Below the pieces are notes generated by a model. That model had not been told where the DNA came from, ran no database searches, and worked only from the letters and a program-made list of their open reading frames with translations. From Leguminivora glycinivorella (taxonomy: Eukaryota; Arthropoda; Insecta; Lepidoptera; Tortricidae), in NCBI RefSeq assembly GCF_023078275.1, contig NC_062994.1, positions 8,751,545 through 8,815,544 of the forward strand: 64,000 bases of DNA. The letters are read 5' to 3'. Shown here piece after piece: positions 19,407-30,400 of this stretch; within the stretch, counting starts at the first letter, position 1, and every line of letters begins with the position of its first letter. The position numbers and the translations under genes are program-made.

Positions 19407-20534
19407 ATGTCCCGAGTCGACATGACGTGTTCCGTAACACTACTCCTCGCTTCGCTCGGTGTCGTACTCTCAACTATCTGCACTAAACCGAAAATATCGC
19501 TCCCAGACGCCATACGCATTGAAAATATTTACCGTTCCGCTTATTATGTACAGAAAGGACACATTCAAGCATTCTGTTCTACCGATTTCGGAGATTCCAA
19601 TAAATTAAAGTTTGAAGCATCTCAAGAACTATACACGCGTGTAGTCAATGAGACGACTGTTACCACTACAGTTGAGTCTGATAGAGTTTCCACAGTGTTA
19701 TCTTGTAAAATCACGGATTGTGAAGACTATGTGTGGATACAAGAAGTTACAGACCCCAAAATAGATTCGTTTGCTTGTTATTCTACAAATTTTGAAACTT
19801 TAAACTGCACATGGAGTACACATTCAGGCGACAACACTTATAACCTGACGGTTACTTCTGGTTATATCTCAATACCAATATGTCACGGACGGATTGATTA
19901 TATGAGACACAAATATTGGTGTATTAAGGACTTAAAACATATCGAGAAAAGTTCACTACATTACAGATTAAAGGCTGATTTGTGTCTACAACTATGCAAT
20001 GCCTTTAAGTGCGTCAACCATTCTGGAATATTGGATCTTCGAGTGATAACTAAGCTATCTCGTCCGCAAATCATAAGTATTATCCATAGAAATAATAGTG
20101 TCATTTTAACCTGGAGTGTACCCTTTGGTGATCTGCCAATCATTCCATTAGAAGTAACCTACTTCATTGAGTACAGATTTACATATATGCAGCCAGCAGT
20201 GATAATTTCTAACACAACAAAAATTTGGCAATTCAGCGATATTTCTAACGAATTGGATTTCGAATGTCCTGGGCAAGTTTACAAAGTGAAAGTTACATGT
20301 AGATTAGTTGCTGCCTCTGATGAATTCATGTCAGATCCTGCGTACGAATCTTTCCAAACGGAAGCTGATGTTAGTAAGTCGCTTGACCGGATGTGTGACG
20401 TCAGACTGGCGGTAAAGACGCCACCAGTGCTTGTCTTTGATGTGCAGCTGTTGAGGCAGAATGTTTACGAAGAATTGAAATTGTGTAAATTGCGAGTGAA
20501 GCGGTTGAAAGAAAAGGCGCTGATTGGTGTTTGA
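19407..20534 (+). CDS. Domeless-like cytokine receptor ectodomain, intronless, predicted secreted
   Basis: A 375-residue protein counted from ATG 19407. This start is preferred to the in-frame ATG at 19323 because it puts the hydrophobic segment CSVTLLLASLGVVLS close to the N-terminus as a signal peptide. Residues ~121-137 (FACYSTNFETLNCTWST) match the first cysteine/Trp element of class I cytokine receptor modules as in insect Domeless. A second fibronectin-III-like module follows (SRPQIISII, VILTWSVP, YKVKVTCRL). Several N-glycosylation sequons occur. There is no WSxWS box, no transmembrane helix and no cytoplasmic tail; the last ~40 residues are Leu/Lys-rich, then TGA. A full Domeless is several times longer and membrane-bound. 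This could be a soluble decoy, a partial duplicate or a retrocopy. The ligand is unknown. Confidence 0.65.
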   Translation: MSRVDMTCSVTLLLASLGVVLSTICTKPKISLPDAIRIENIYRSAYYVQKGHIQAFCSTDFGDSNKLKFEASQELYTRVVNETTVTTTVESDRVSTVLSCKITDCEDYVWIQEVTDPKIDSFACYSTNFETLNCTWSTHSGDNTYNLTVTSGYISIPICHGRIDYMRHKYWCIKDLKHIEKSSLHYRLKADLCLQLCNAFKCVNHSGILDLRVITKLSRPQIISIIHRNNSVILTWSVPFGDLPIIPLEVTYFIEYRFTYMQPAVIISNTTKIWQFSDISNELDFECPGQVYKVKVTCRLVAASDEFMSDPAYESFQTEADVSKSLDRMCDVRLAVKTPPVLVFDVQLLRQNVYEELKLCKLRVKRLKEKALIGV

Positions 20535-21320
20535 CTATAAAAAATTAACAAAGTTATTACTTAAAGTCCAAATACACACTATAGTTACGACGAATATATA
20601 ATAGTACTTGTGTATGTACTAATATAAGATTCATTGTCAATGCCATATCCTATTTTCAATTTACTGTTAAGTCACCGTACTGTAAAATATCGCACATTTA
20701 TCGATATCGATAAATATTAGGGACTGGGTTGGTCGAGCCCTAGCTATTTTTTTTCTTTGTGTTGGTAGCAGTGACATGACGTCACGACCGTCGAAAAAAC
20801 GCTTGCATGAGTTGGTTCGAGGGTTGTTCGAGAGTGCCGACTCTTAAAACGTAGTGATTCAATGCTCTTTGGCCCTATCAGGGTGCCATATATTATGTTT
20901 TATAAATTAAGTCACTATAGATGATTCTGATCATCTATACATTTATAATATACGACCGCTCATCAAGGTCATCCAGACATCCACGTGTTGTCCCGTAAGT
21001 GACAGAAAAACTTTTCACATGAGAGTTTTAAGATCGCGGTACGGTGCGATCGATCATCTGTTAGCTAGAAAACTAAACTAAGTCTATGGTACTGTGTCCG
21101 TTTGTAAAAAAAGTACAGACTGTCAGTGTCACGTCACTGTCTCTGTCAATTCTGTCATTGCCATGATTATTGATTCGTATTTGTTTTGGCGGGGTTATGT
21201 TGTGTAATTTACTAATTTATCATTTTAAAATATCATTATTATTGTAACAAATTAACTCAGCCATGTGATATCATTCTCCTAAAATCTTCAATATTGGTGC
21301 AATAAAATTTCGCGAACGCA
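20535..21320. other. Intergenic stretch with promoter region of the zinc-finger gene
   Basis: No ORF is supported. The stretch before 21321 is AT-rich and should hold the first-exon leader of the zinc-finger gene. A DRE-like palindrome lies at 20697-20714. Confidence 0.4.
20697..20714. promoter_or_regulatory. DRE-like palindrome (overlapping TATCGATA)
   Basis: TTTATCGATATCGATAAA contains two overlapping TATCGATA sites, the element bound by DREF at many insect housekeeping promoters. It is ~600 bases upstream of the zinc-finger start codon and ~160 bases past the receptor-like stop. Function is inferred from the motif alone. Confidence 0.35.
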
Positions 21321-21420
21321 ATGGAGTGTTTTGGACAATCTCAGAAAGTTCACGTAAAAGAAGAAACTGAGAATGATTCAGAAAACCTTCCCACGTCTGA
21401 AGAAGCGAGCGCACTTCTGG
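21321..21420 (+). CDS. Zinc-finger gene exon 1 (start codon)
   Basis: ATG at 21321 begins MECFGQSQKVHVKEETENDS. Donor CTGG|GTGAGT leaves phase 1, which pairs with the acceptor TTCACAG at 25768 to give the codon GTG. Confidence 0.75.
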
Positions 21421-24400
21421 GTGAGTTACTATAGACGGTCAACCAAATCTTGGTACTAAAAAAGTCGGTAAATTTAAAAAAAAAATAGGGCTCATCGGCC
21501 AATTCATACTAATATTATAAAATGGGAAAGTGTGTGTTTGTTTGTCCGTCTTTCACGGCAAAACGGAGGATGGATTGTCGTGATTTTCTAAAGGGAGATA
21601 ACTGAAGGGATGGAGAGTGACATAGGCTACTTTTTGTCTCTTTCTAACATCTTACTTTTCTAAAATGGCGGGTGGAAGTTTGTATAGAGCATTGCGCTAT
21701 TTTCGAATTTAACGTGAGCGAAGCCAAGGGCAAAGGCTAGTTCTTTATAAAACGCGTGCCTTCCTAAACATTGGCTTTGGCGGAAGCATCAAACATTCAT
21801 ATCACTTAAAAAATTAATGACAATGTAGGGGCAGAGCTTTAATTCCTTTTCTTTTCTTTTCATATAGAACATTTGAGTTTTAAATTAAATAAATAAATAT
21901 TGGGGACACCTTACACAGATCAACCTGATCTTAGTTTCTGTTTGGTCCAATGGTTGACTGGTAGAGAATGCCTTAAGACATTAAGTTCGCTATTTGTACT
22001 TTATGTTGTGCAATAAAGGTTAAAGGACCTCCGTGATGCGACAGACAGGGCGATAAATGTCGCTACCTTTTGGGCCCGCACAGTCTGAGACCATCGACAC
22101 GAGAAGAAGAAGAAGAAGGTTAAATAAATAATCAACCCCTCCTCTTTGCTCCTCTCTCTTTGTTTTGCGCCTCTTTTTATTTGGTTGACCGTATCTGTTA
22201 GTTAAACTCAAGCACCATGTAAAAAACAATGGCGGTAAACTTTGAAACAGTGTTGGAAAAAAAGGAATTTGTTTCGCGATTTCTCCTTATATTACATGTG
22301 TGAAGCGAAAGTGGTTTGTCAGGATCGTTGTAAATGGAAATCCGTGATCTCTGCCTACCCCTCTGAGAAACAGGAGTGATTTTATGTATGTATGTATGTA
22401 TGTATTACTTCTGAGCATTGATAGAGGTTAATCTTGGTTTCCAAAGAACCATCAGGAATTGAACCCAGGTTTCCAGCTATCGGGGTTGATGTGCCCACTT
22501 ATCGCTAAACCACCTTCACCGCCATGGTTGGCTGTCGCTGGCCAGTATGTCAGGTGCTCATCACACAAACAAATGCCCTTACCAGGATTCGAACTTAGGT
22601 ACTCAGGTTCAGCAGGCAGGGTTACTACGTTCTATGCCAGACGGGTTTATTTTTTTTACAGAATCAGCATGTGCAATCAACCACTTGAATGTTTACCTCG
22701 GAGATCACACATATGCCAGGACAGAGCCTTCAACAGCAGGTTTGTTGAATATTTTCATACAAAATACATATTTATTTATTTAATTATGGCATACACAAAA
22801 ACAGACAGTTATATGAATGTCAGAGAATACAATTGAAATTACAATTAAACTAAATGTCAATATTCAGTGCGCTCAGCCAAGCAATTGTGTCGCTTAACTT
22901 CAAACCTGGGTAAATCCATTCTGCTTTAAGGTTGAATATATAAAAAATATAATATGATCAGAAAGATAATAAACCTTACAGCAGAATGGATTTACCCAGT
23001 TTTGAAGTTAAGCGACACAATTACGTTGACTGGATAGGATTCGGAATGAGTATATAAGAGGAAGCCTGAAAGTAGCGCCAGTGACAGAGAAATTGAGAGG
23101 AAGTAGATTAGCATGGTATGGGCATGTAATGCGGAGGGATGAAAGCAATGTTATAAAACGAGTGGTAAATATGAAAGTGGATGGATACAATGGTAGTGGA
23201 AGGCCTAAGAAAAGATGGATGGAATGTGTGAACAACGATATGAGAGTGAAAGGTATTAGTATGGAAATGATGGCTGATAGAGAGAAATGGAGGAGGATGA
23301 TCTGCTGCGCCGACCCCAAATAATGGGAAAAGGGCAAGGGAATGATGATGATGAGACTGAGAATGAGTCACGGTCGCTGCAGTTACTGTCTACAAAATAC
23401 ATATCGATACCTTTGGGTTCAATTGGCGTAAAGGACAAAATGCAGGTTTTCAGGAGAAGCAAAAAACAACTTTTTTTTTAGAAAAATGTTTATATCTTTT
23501 TTGTTTTTTGACCTATATTTGTGACGTATATAGAAAAATATGTAGATTTTTAGTATCCTTAACCTAGTGTAGCAACCGTAGTGATAAACTAAACGGTTTA
23601 GAAGTTAGATGGTTGTAAAGGACACGTCAAAATGCTATGAACGTCCTTTACACCCACGATTTTTTTGAACAATTAGAGTTGATAGGGTCGTAAATGACGG
23701 TCTTAGATGATTTTTATACAAATTCGGGGCGTAAATGTAACCGGAATGGTACAAATGGCAACTGTTTTTAGCTTACTTTACAATTAAGAAACTTGAAAAT
23801 TGTATCAAAACGTAGTTAATATGGCATAGAATAGCCACAATAGTGTTACAGTATTTATCTAAATATTTAGCAAAGACAAAGAACAAGACTATTTTATATC
23901 CCGTTTTGCAATAAAGAAACATTTGTTTAAAAACTATCTAATATTTTAAAGTTATTATTTTAGTACTCGCCGTTGTGTCAATAAGTTACGCATTCAGTAT
24001 TTAATTCTAGCAAGGAAACGCTTTCGTAGTTTAAGTAAATATAAAAACACTAATGGTAATCACGTAAACTTTAATCAGCAACTGTGAACAGTAGACTATA
24101 TTAATACGACAGTAATTTTAAGTCTAAAGTAGAAAGAAGTTCTAAAAATAACTAAGAGTTAAGTAACTATTTATAAACGCAAGGTAGGACGCGTATACAA
24201 ACTGTGACAACTAATAAATAATAGTAACTGTAGTCAAGACTATCTACTATGTTGATTCATATTTTTGATAATTTTAAAACAGAAGATTGTTATTTAGTCT
24301 TAAACCTGTTAAATAAGAATAATCTTAATTATGAGTTCAATCCTAGAAATATTATAGTCAATGCTTTAAGTACCTGGGTACATAGCCAAGTCACCAAACG

Positions 24401-27400
24401 CTAACGCTCATTCGCTAGCGAACCGCACCTGTTATTGTCGCACTAAATGTTAGTATAGTCTACTGTTAAAGTTTACTGCCGGCGTAGCTGAATGGCAATC
24501 GTCGACGCCAGACGCCGACAAAAATGCAGTCTGGTGCAATACGCAAGAGCGATAAAGATATATAGCTACGAAATAGATATTATCGTGAGCATTAAATAAA
24601 TGTCATATACAAAGAAAAAGTGACCAAGGCCTCCAAGTGGACTTGGAAATTTCGACCCTTGCTTTCGTGATCCGATGGCCGAGTGGTTTTACAGGCATCC
24701 GTCCGGTTAACGGAGTACGCTGGTTCGATTCCTGCTCGGAACACTTGGAGGCCTTGCTCACTTTTTCTTTGTATATGACATTTATTTAATGTTTATAGTA
24801 TAATAATAGTGTTACTACTTAAAAATACAAATTAAAATATTTTCAAATGAGAATAATTTAATTTGTTCTAAGATTATCGTGATCGTTTCTGCATTTGGGT
24901 ACGTACCCTGATTACCATAGTGTTTTTTTTTTTAATTACCTACATCTCGCCGCAGTATAATAATACTATGAAAGCGTTTCCCTGCTAGAATTAAAGGCTG
25001 AATGCGTAACCTACTGACTATTCAGACAGCGGCGAATACTAAAAAAATAACTTTGAATTTGTTGCCAAAGTATTAGATAGTTTTTAAGCAAATATTGTTT
25101 CTTTATTACAAAACTGGATATAAAATAGTCTTGTTCTTTTTTGTTGCTAAGATAGCTTAGATAAATAATACACTGCATAAAACTAATGTATCTATTCTAT
25201 GCCATATTAAGTATGTTTTGATACATTTTTCCAGTTTTTAATTGTAAACTTAGCACAACATTTGTACCATTTCGGTTACAATTACGCCCCGACTTTGTAT
25301 AAAAATCATCTAAGACCGTAATTTACGACCCTATCAAATCATGGGTGTAAAGGACGTTAACAGCATTTTGACGTGTCCTTTACAACCATCTATCTTCTAA
25401 ATCGTTTAGTTTATCACTACGGTTGCTACACTAGGTCAAAGATACTCGTAATCTGCATATTTTTCTTATACACGTCACAAATATAGGTCAAAAAAACAAA
25501 AAAGTGGGTTTATCTTTCTCTTGGAAGCGTTTTTCCTTTTTTAGGTACGGAACCCTAAAAATGGCTGGGTATGCAATGAATAAGTAAAAGCGTGTAGAGA
25601 ATGTCAAAAGAGTAATGTCTTTTAATCTGAAACTTGACACATTATTAATAACCCTTTTTTTTGTATATTTACGCGTAATATACTTTTAATGTGACTGAAC
25701 TGCTGACACATTATTAATAACCCTTTTTTACTTGCCCAAAATATTTGATCTATTATCTCTGTTCACAGTGAACTCCCAAAACACAGAGCTACAGTATTTG
25801 GGCTGTTTAGAAGCTGTCCATATAAAGGAAGAAGACTTAACTGATAAAGAGTTTGCCCATAATATAAATGAAATGAATAAAAACACTACACACGAAGAAA
25901 ATGAGATAAATAAGCTTGCATCAGACAGTGTTTTAAGTGTAGTAAATAAAGCAGTTTCATCCGGCTTAAATGAAGTGAAAGATGAGAATGAGTTAGAAAC
26001 AGTTTCCCCACAGAAGTTGAGTTTAAAAACAGAATTGGGTGTGGAAGCGTCTGGTTTATACAATCAAACTGAAGAAGAGATGTTAGGGACAGTTCGTCCA
26101 CAAAAAAGTACAGAGTCGGACAAAAACGAGACAATGACCGGACAGTACAATGAAATGACAGACATGTCAAACTTATTTGCAAGTGGAGCGAGCGAGGCAG
26201 TTAAAAACAAAGAAATTAAAAATGAGGCTCCGATGGTATTTCTACCTTCACATACTGTCTTATGTTTGGGGACTGATATCAAAGATGAGATACTGTCTTT
26301 GGAGTCAAGTTTAGACACTAAGCACAAAGTAAGCGGAAAAACCATACAGACTTTGTATGAAGTTAAAAATGAGGTAATAATAGTAATTAACTTAGTAATT
26401 TTTACGTTTAATAACTCCCGACGCAAAAACGACGGGGTGTTATAAGTTCGAAGTGTCTGTCTGTCTGTGTGTGTGTCTGTCTGTGGCATCCTAGCTCCCG
26501 AACGGATGAACCGATTTCCATTTTTTTTTATTTATTGGAAAGCTGAATTAGTGGGGAGTGTTCTTAGCCATATTTTATGAAAATTGGTATACTGTGGCGC
26601 GGGCGGAGGTTTTTTCAAAATTTTAATTTTGTGGTTATATATGTAAGAAGTTATGATATTATTTTAATTGATACCTAAGTCTGAAACATCTCCTCCACGG
26701 GACAGGCATCTGCCTAGTGTGGTCGTTTAATTGTATCCATGATTGAATTTTCTTGGAAATACATACATACATACATACAATCACGCCTGTATCCCATAAA
26801 GGGGTAGGCAGAACACATGAAACTACTAAAGCTTCAGTGCCACTCTTGGCAAATAAGGGGTTGTAAGAAAACGAAACTGTGACATTGCAGTGACAGGTTG
26901 CCAGCCTCTCGCCTACGCCACAATTTAACCCAAAATTAATTTAAATTAATTTTTCTTGGTTTTTTTTATAGGTTATGGCTACGGAACCCTTGGATAGCAG
27001 AGGAGTGAGTGAAGCAGCTATGACCGAAGGCTTATACAATGACCATACGGTGAAGGATGAGATTGTGGTTGGCCCTGAGAACCCACATAGGCCTGATGCA
27101 GTAATGGCTATTCGCAGTAAGTAGTTTATTTATTTATTTATTCTCGTTAAGTGAATTGTATGTAATTTTTTATGAGATTAAATGATCTTAAACCTATTTA
27201 TTTAATCTTTATTGAACAAAGAAACACAATGTACAATAAGCGAACTTAATAAGCTTTAGTTCGCCTTCTCATAGAAGTTTAACCCTGAAATGCATGACCT
27301 TGACAAAGATTTATTCAAATTTGAATTTTGACATGCTGTCAATGGAGTCAAGAATGCATGATGCATATATACATCACTATGCATTTAAAGGTTAAAAGAT

Positions 27401-30400
27401 ATGTAAGGGCCTGTTCAAGTATTATGTAAGCAGATTTATTACAATTTCCCTATCCCCCTTGTCAGCAAAAGTAAGTACATCACTCATATTGGTTATTTCA
27501 TGTGTTAAAATTGTGAAATACTATTAATAGCGCCATCTATCCGAGAATCAACCAAAGGTGTGGCGCCATCTGAATCAGAATAATTGTGACTTTATCGTTC
27601 CGAGATACGTTTTTTTCTTCGACTTTATTCGTCTTTTACTGGACTAAGCCTAGAGCCGCCAGACCTTCCACATTTTTCAAGGATGAAACTTTGAGATTAC
27701 ACAGTAGAGTTAAAATGTTAAAAACCGGCCAAGAGCGTGTCGGGCCACGCTCAGTGTAGGGTTCCGTAGTTTTCCGTATTTTTCTCAAAAACTACTAAAC
27801 CTATCAAGTTCAAAACAATTTTCCTAGAAAGTCTTTATAAAGTTCTACTTTTTTTTTTTTTTTTTTACTACGTCGGTGGCAAACAAGCGTACGGCCCGCC
27901 TGATGGAAAGCGGTCACCGTAACCTATGGACGCCTGCAACTCAAAGAGTGTGATTGTGATTTTTTTCATATTTTTTAAACATATGGTTAAAAAGTTAGAG
28001 GGGGACGCAATTTTTTTTCCTTTAAGAGCGATTATTTCCGAAAATATTAATATTATCAAAAAACGATCTTAGTAAACCCTTATTCATTTTTAAATACCTA
28101 TCCAACAGTATATCACACGTTGGGGTTAGAATGAAAAAATATATCAGCCCCCACTTTACATGTAGGGGGGGGGGTACCCTAATAAAACATTTTTTTCAAT
28201 TTTTTTATTTTTGCACTTTGTTGCCGTGATTGATATACATATTGGTACCAAATTTCAGCTTTCTAGTGCTTACGGTTACTGAGATTATCCGCGGACGGAC
28301 GGACGGTCGGACGGACAGACAGACATGGCGAAACTATAAGGGTTCCTAGTTGACTACGGAATCCTAAAAATGATGATAATTATCTTATTATAATAGTTAT
28401 TATATTTAGGTTGGGCGCTAATGAGTGATTCTTCATCATCTGGGAGCTTAAAACATACAAAAAGTGTTTCGTGAAGCTCGAGCATCTCCGCTTAACGATC
28501 ACCGACAACCGGCAAACCAAAGTCTCTAATACCGGCAAGACTCAAAAGGTGAGAAACCTTACTACTGAGAGAAATGGTAGAAAAAATCACAGAACCAACG
28601 ACCACAGAAGAACCAAAAACTCTTATAACAAAAAGACTCAGAGTAAAGACAAAGAAAACAAAGGAAGAATCAAAAGAGAGTCTATATTATGCAGCAGCAC
28701 GATTCGAGACTTTAAAGAAAACCCTACGCTTGAAAGAAAAGAGACAGGCAAAAGAGAATCTATATGCAGTCTGTGTGGGGAGGTCTTTGTTCTGAAAGCA
28801 GATTTGATGAAACATGTCATGAGACACATACGAGTACATATTTCTAAGGAAGAGGAAGAAAGAAACATCGTTTCGGAATGTGGTAAGACTTTTTTTTAAG
28901 TTTTCCTAGCCAAAATAACGAAAACGGAATGTTACATTATAATCGGTCTGTCAATCTGTGCCTATGTTATATCTATTCTATCCTCCTGTGTCCTGGAAGC
29001 AATGTTTTTGTTTTTGAAATTAGAACCCGTTGTATCGCCATCGACAGGACGCTCATTTACACACCTTGCAACCTAAATGGTCGCGTACCGTGCGGTTTCA
29101 GAGGAATTTCTCCCGCGGACGCTCCGGCTGTGGAATGAGCTCCCTGCCGAGATATTTTCGATGAATACAGTACGGGGATCTTCAGAAAAGGAGTGTACAA
29201 GTTGCTAATGGGTCAGCAACGCGCATTAGACAACCATTTTGATAGATTTTGGAATATATACAAACAAAAAAAAATATTTTACGTTTGAAAAAAAAATAGA
29301 CAACTAAATAAAATATGCCCGTATATCATTCAAATAGTCTTTTTATATTCACAGATAAATTGAAGTCTTCAATGCGCGATTGCTGGGTGAAACTCGAGCG
29401 CTGTGCCACGAAACATGGCGAGCTCGAAACCACGAACGAATCGATTAAACATACAACAACAATTCAAGATTATTCGCCACAGAAACATGTGCCACGACAC
29501 ACTGTATCACGAGAGAAACATGTACTAAAACAAAATGTATCACGAAAGAAATATATACCAAAACAAAATGTATCACCAAAGAAACATGTACCACGACAAG
29601 ATGTATCAAAGAAACATGTACCACAACAAAATGTATCACCAAAGAAACATGTATCACAACAAAATGTATTACCAAAGAAATATGTACCACAACAAAATGT
29701 ATCATCAAAGAAACATGTACCACAACAAAATGTACCACTAGAGAAACATCTACCACAACAGGAAATGCTCTCTGACTCCGTCCAGCTATCGGAAACAAAC
29801 ATATTCACCTGTGAAATATGTAGTGAATCATTTCTAAACGAAAATGGCCTAAATAGTCATAGTAAGGTACATATACGAAAACTTCACATGACAAACCAAT
29901 CAAAAATAAATGTAAGTAACAGTAAATCGCAATATGTATGCAAATATTGCAACAAAGTCTTAAAATCTAAACGTTCTATATACAGACACGAATTAATACA
30001 CAAGGGATTGAAACCATACTCTTGTAATATATGTAAAAAATCGTTCTCTAGAGCTGACTACATACAGCTTCATATACGAACGGTACACCATAATGATGAG
30101 AAATCCTGCGATATATGCCAAAAAAAGTTCAAGCATTCACATGCTTTAAGAAAACATAAATACTTAATTCACACAGACAGAAAATATTATTCGTGCGAAA
30201 TTTGCGGAAAGCAGTTATTAGGTTTCAACATTTTAAAGAAACATAAACTAATTCATACAGGGGAGCGTAAACACCAATGTGAAGTATGTAAAAAGAAATT
30301 CACGCTACAGGCCTCGTTAACCAGGCACCGTGTAGTTCACACAGGTGACAAACCTTACGCCTGTAAAATCTGTAAAAAAAATTTTTCACTCTTACATGCT

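Larger units (their letters stand above)
23497..25505. mobile_element. ~2-kb inverted-repeat element with ~1-kb arms and tRNA-like core
   Basis: TTTTTGACCTATATTTGTGACG at the left end returns inverted at 25470-25500. Other matched pairs are GTGATAAACTAAACGGTTTA (23580) versus its inverse near 25405, TTGCAATAAAGAAACATTTG (23907) versus ~25100, and AATTCTAGCAAGGAAACGCT (24003) versus ~24980. The arms have drifted apart by small substitutions and indels. There is no long ORF. The centre (24590-24791) is a second inverted repeat enclosing a tRNA-like sequence. Confidence 0.75.

Noticed and set aside
20697..20714. Promoter of the receptor-like gene
   Set aside because: The DRE-like palindrome lies 3' of that gene, so if functional it would serve the zinc-finger gene.
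24667..24742. Functional tRNA-Ser or tRNA-Thr
   Set aside because: Mismatches in acceptor and T stems and C33; isotype cannot be assigned consistently.
29445..29808. Minus-strand ORFs of ~115 codons
   Set aside because: Antisense shadow of the 33-bp coding repeat; composition (VVHVSLV repeats) is explained by the + strand minisatellite.
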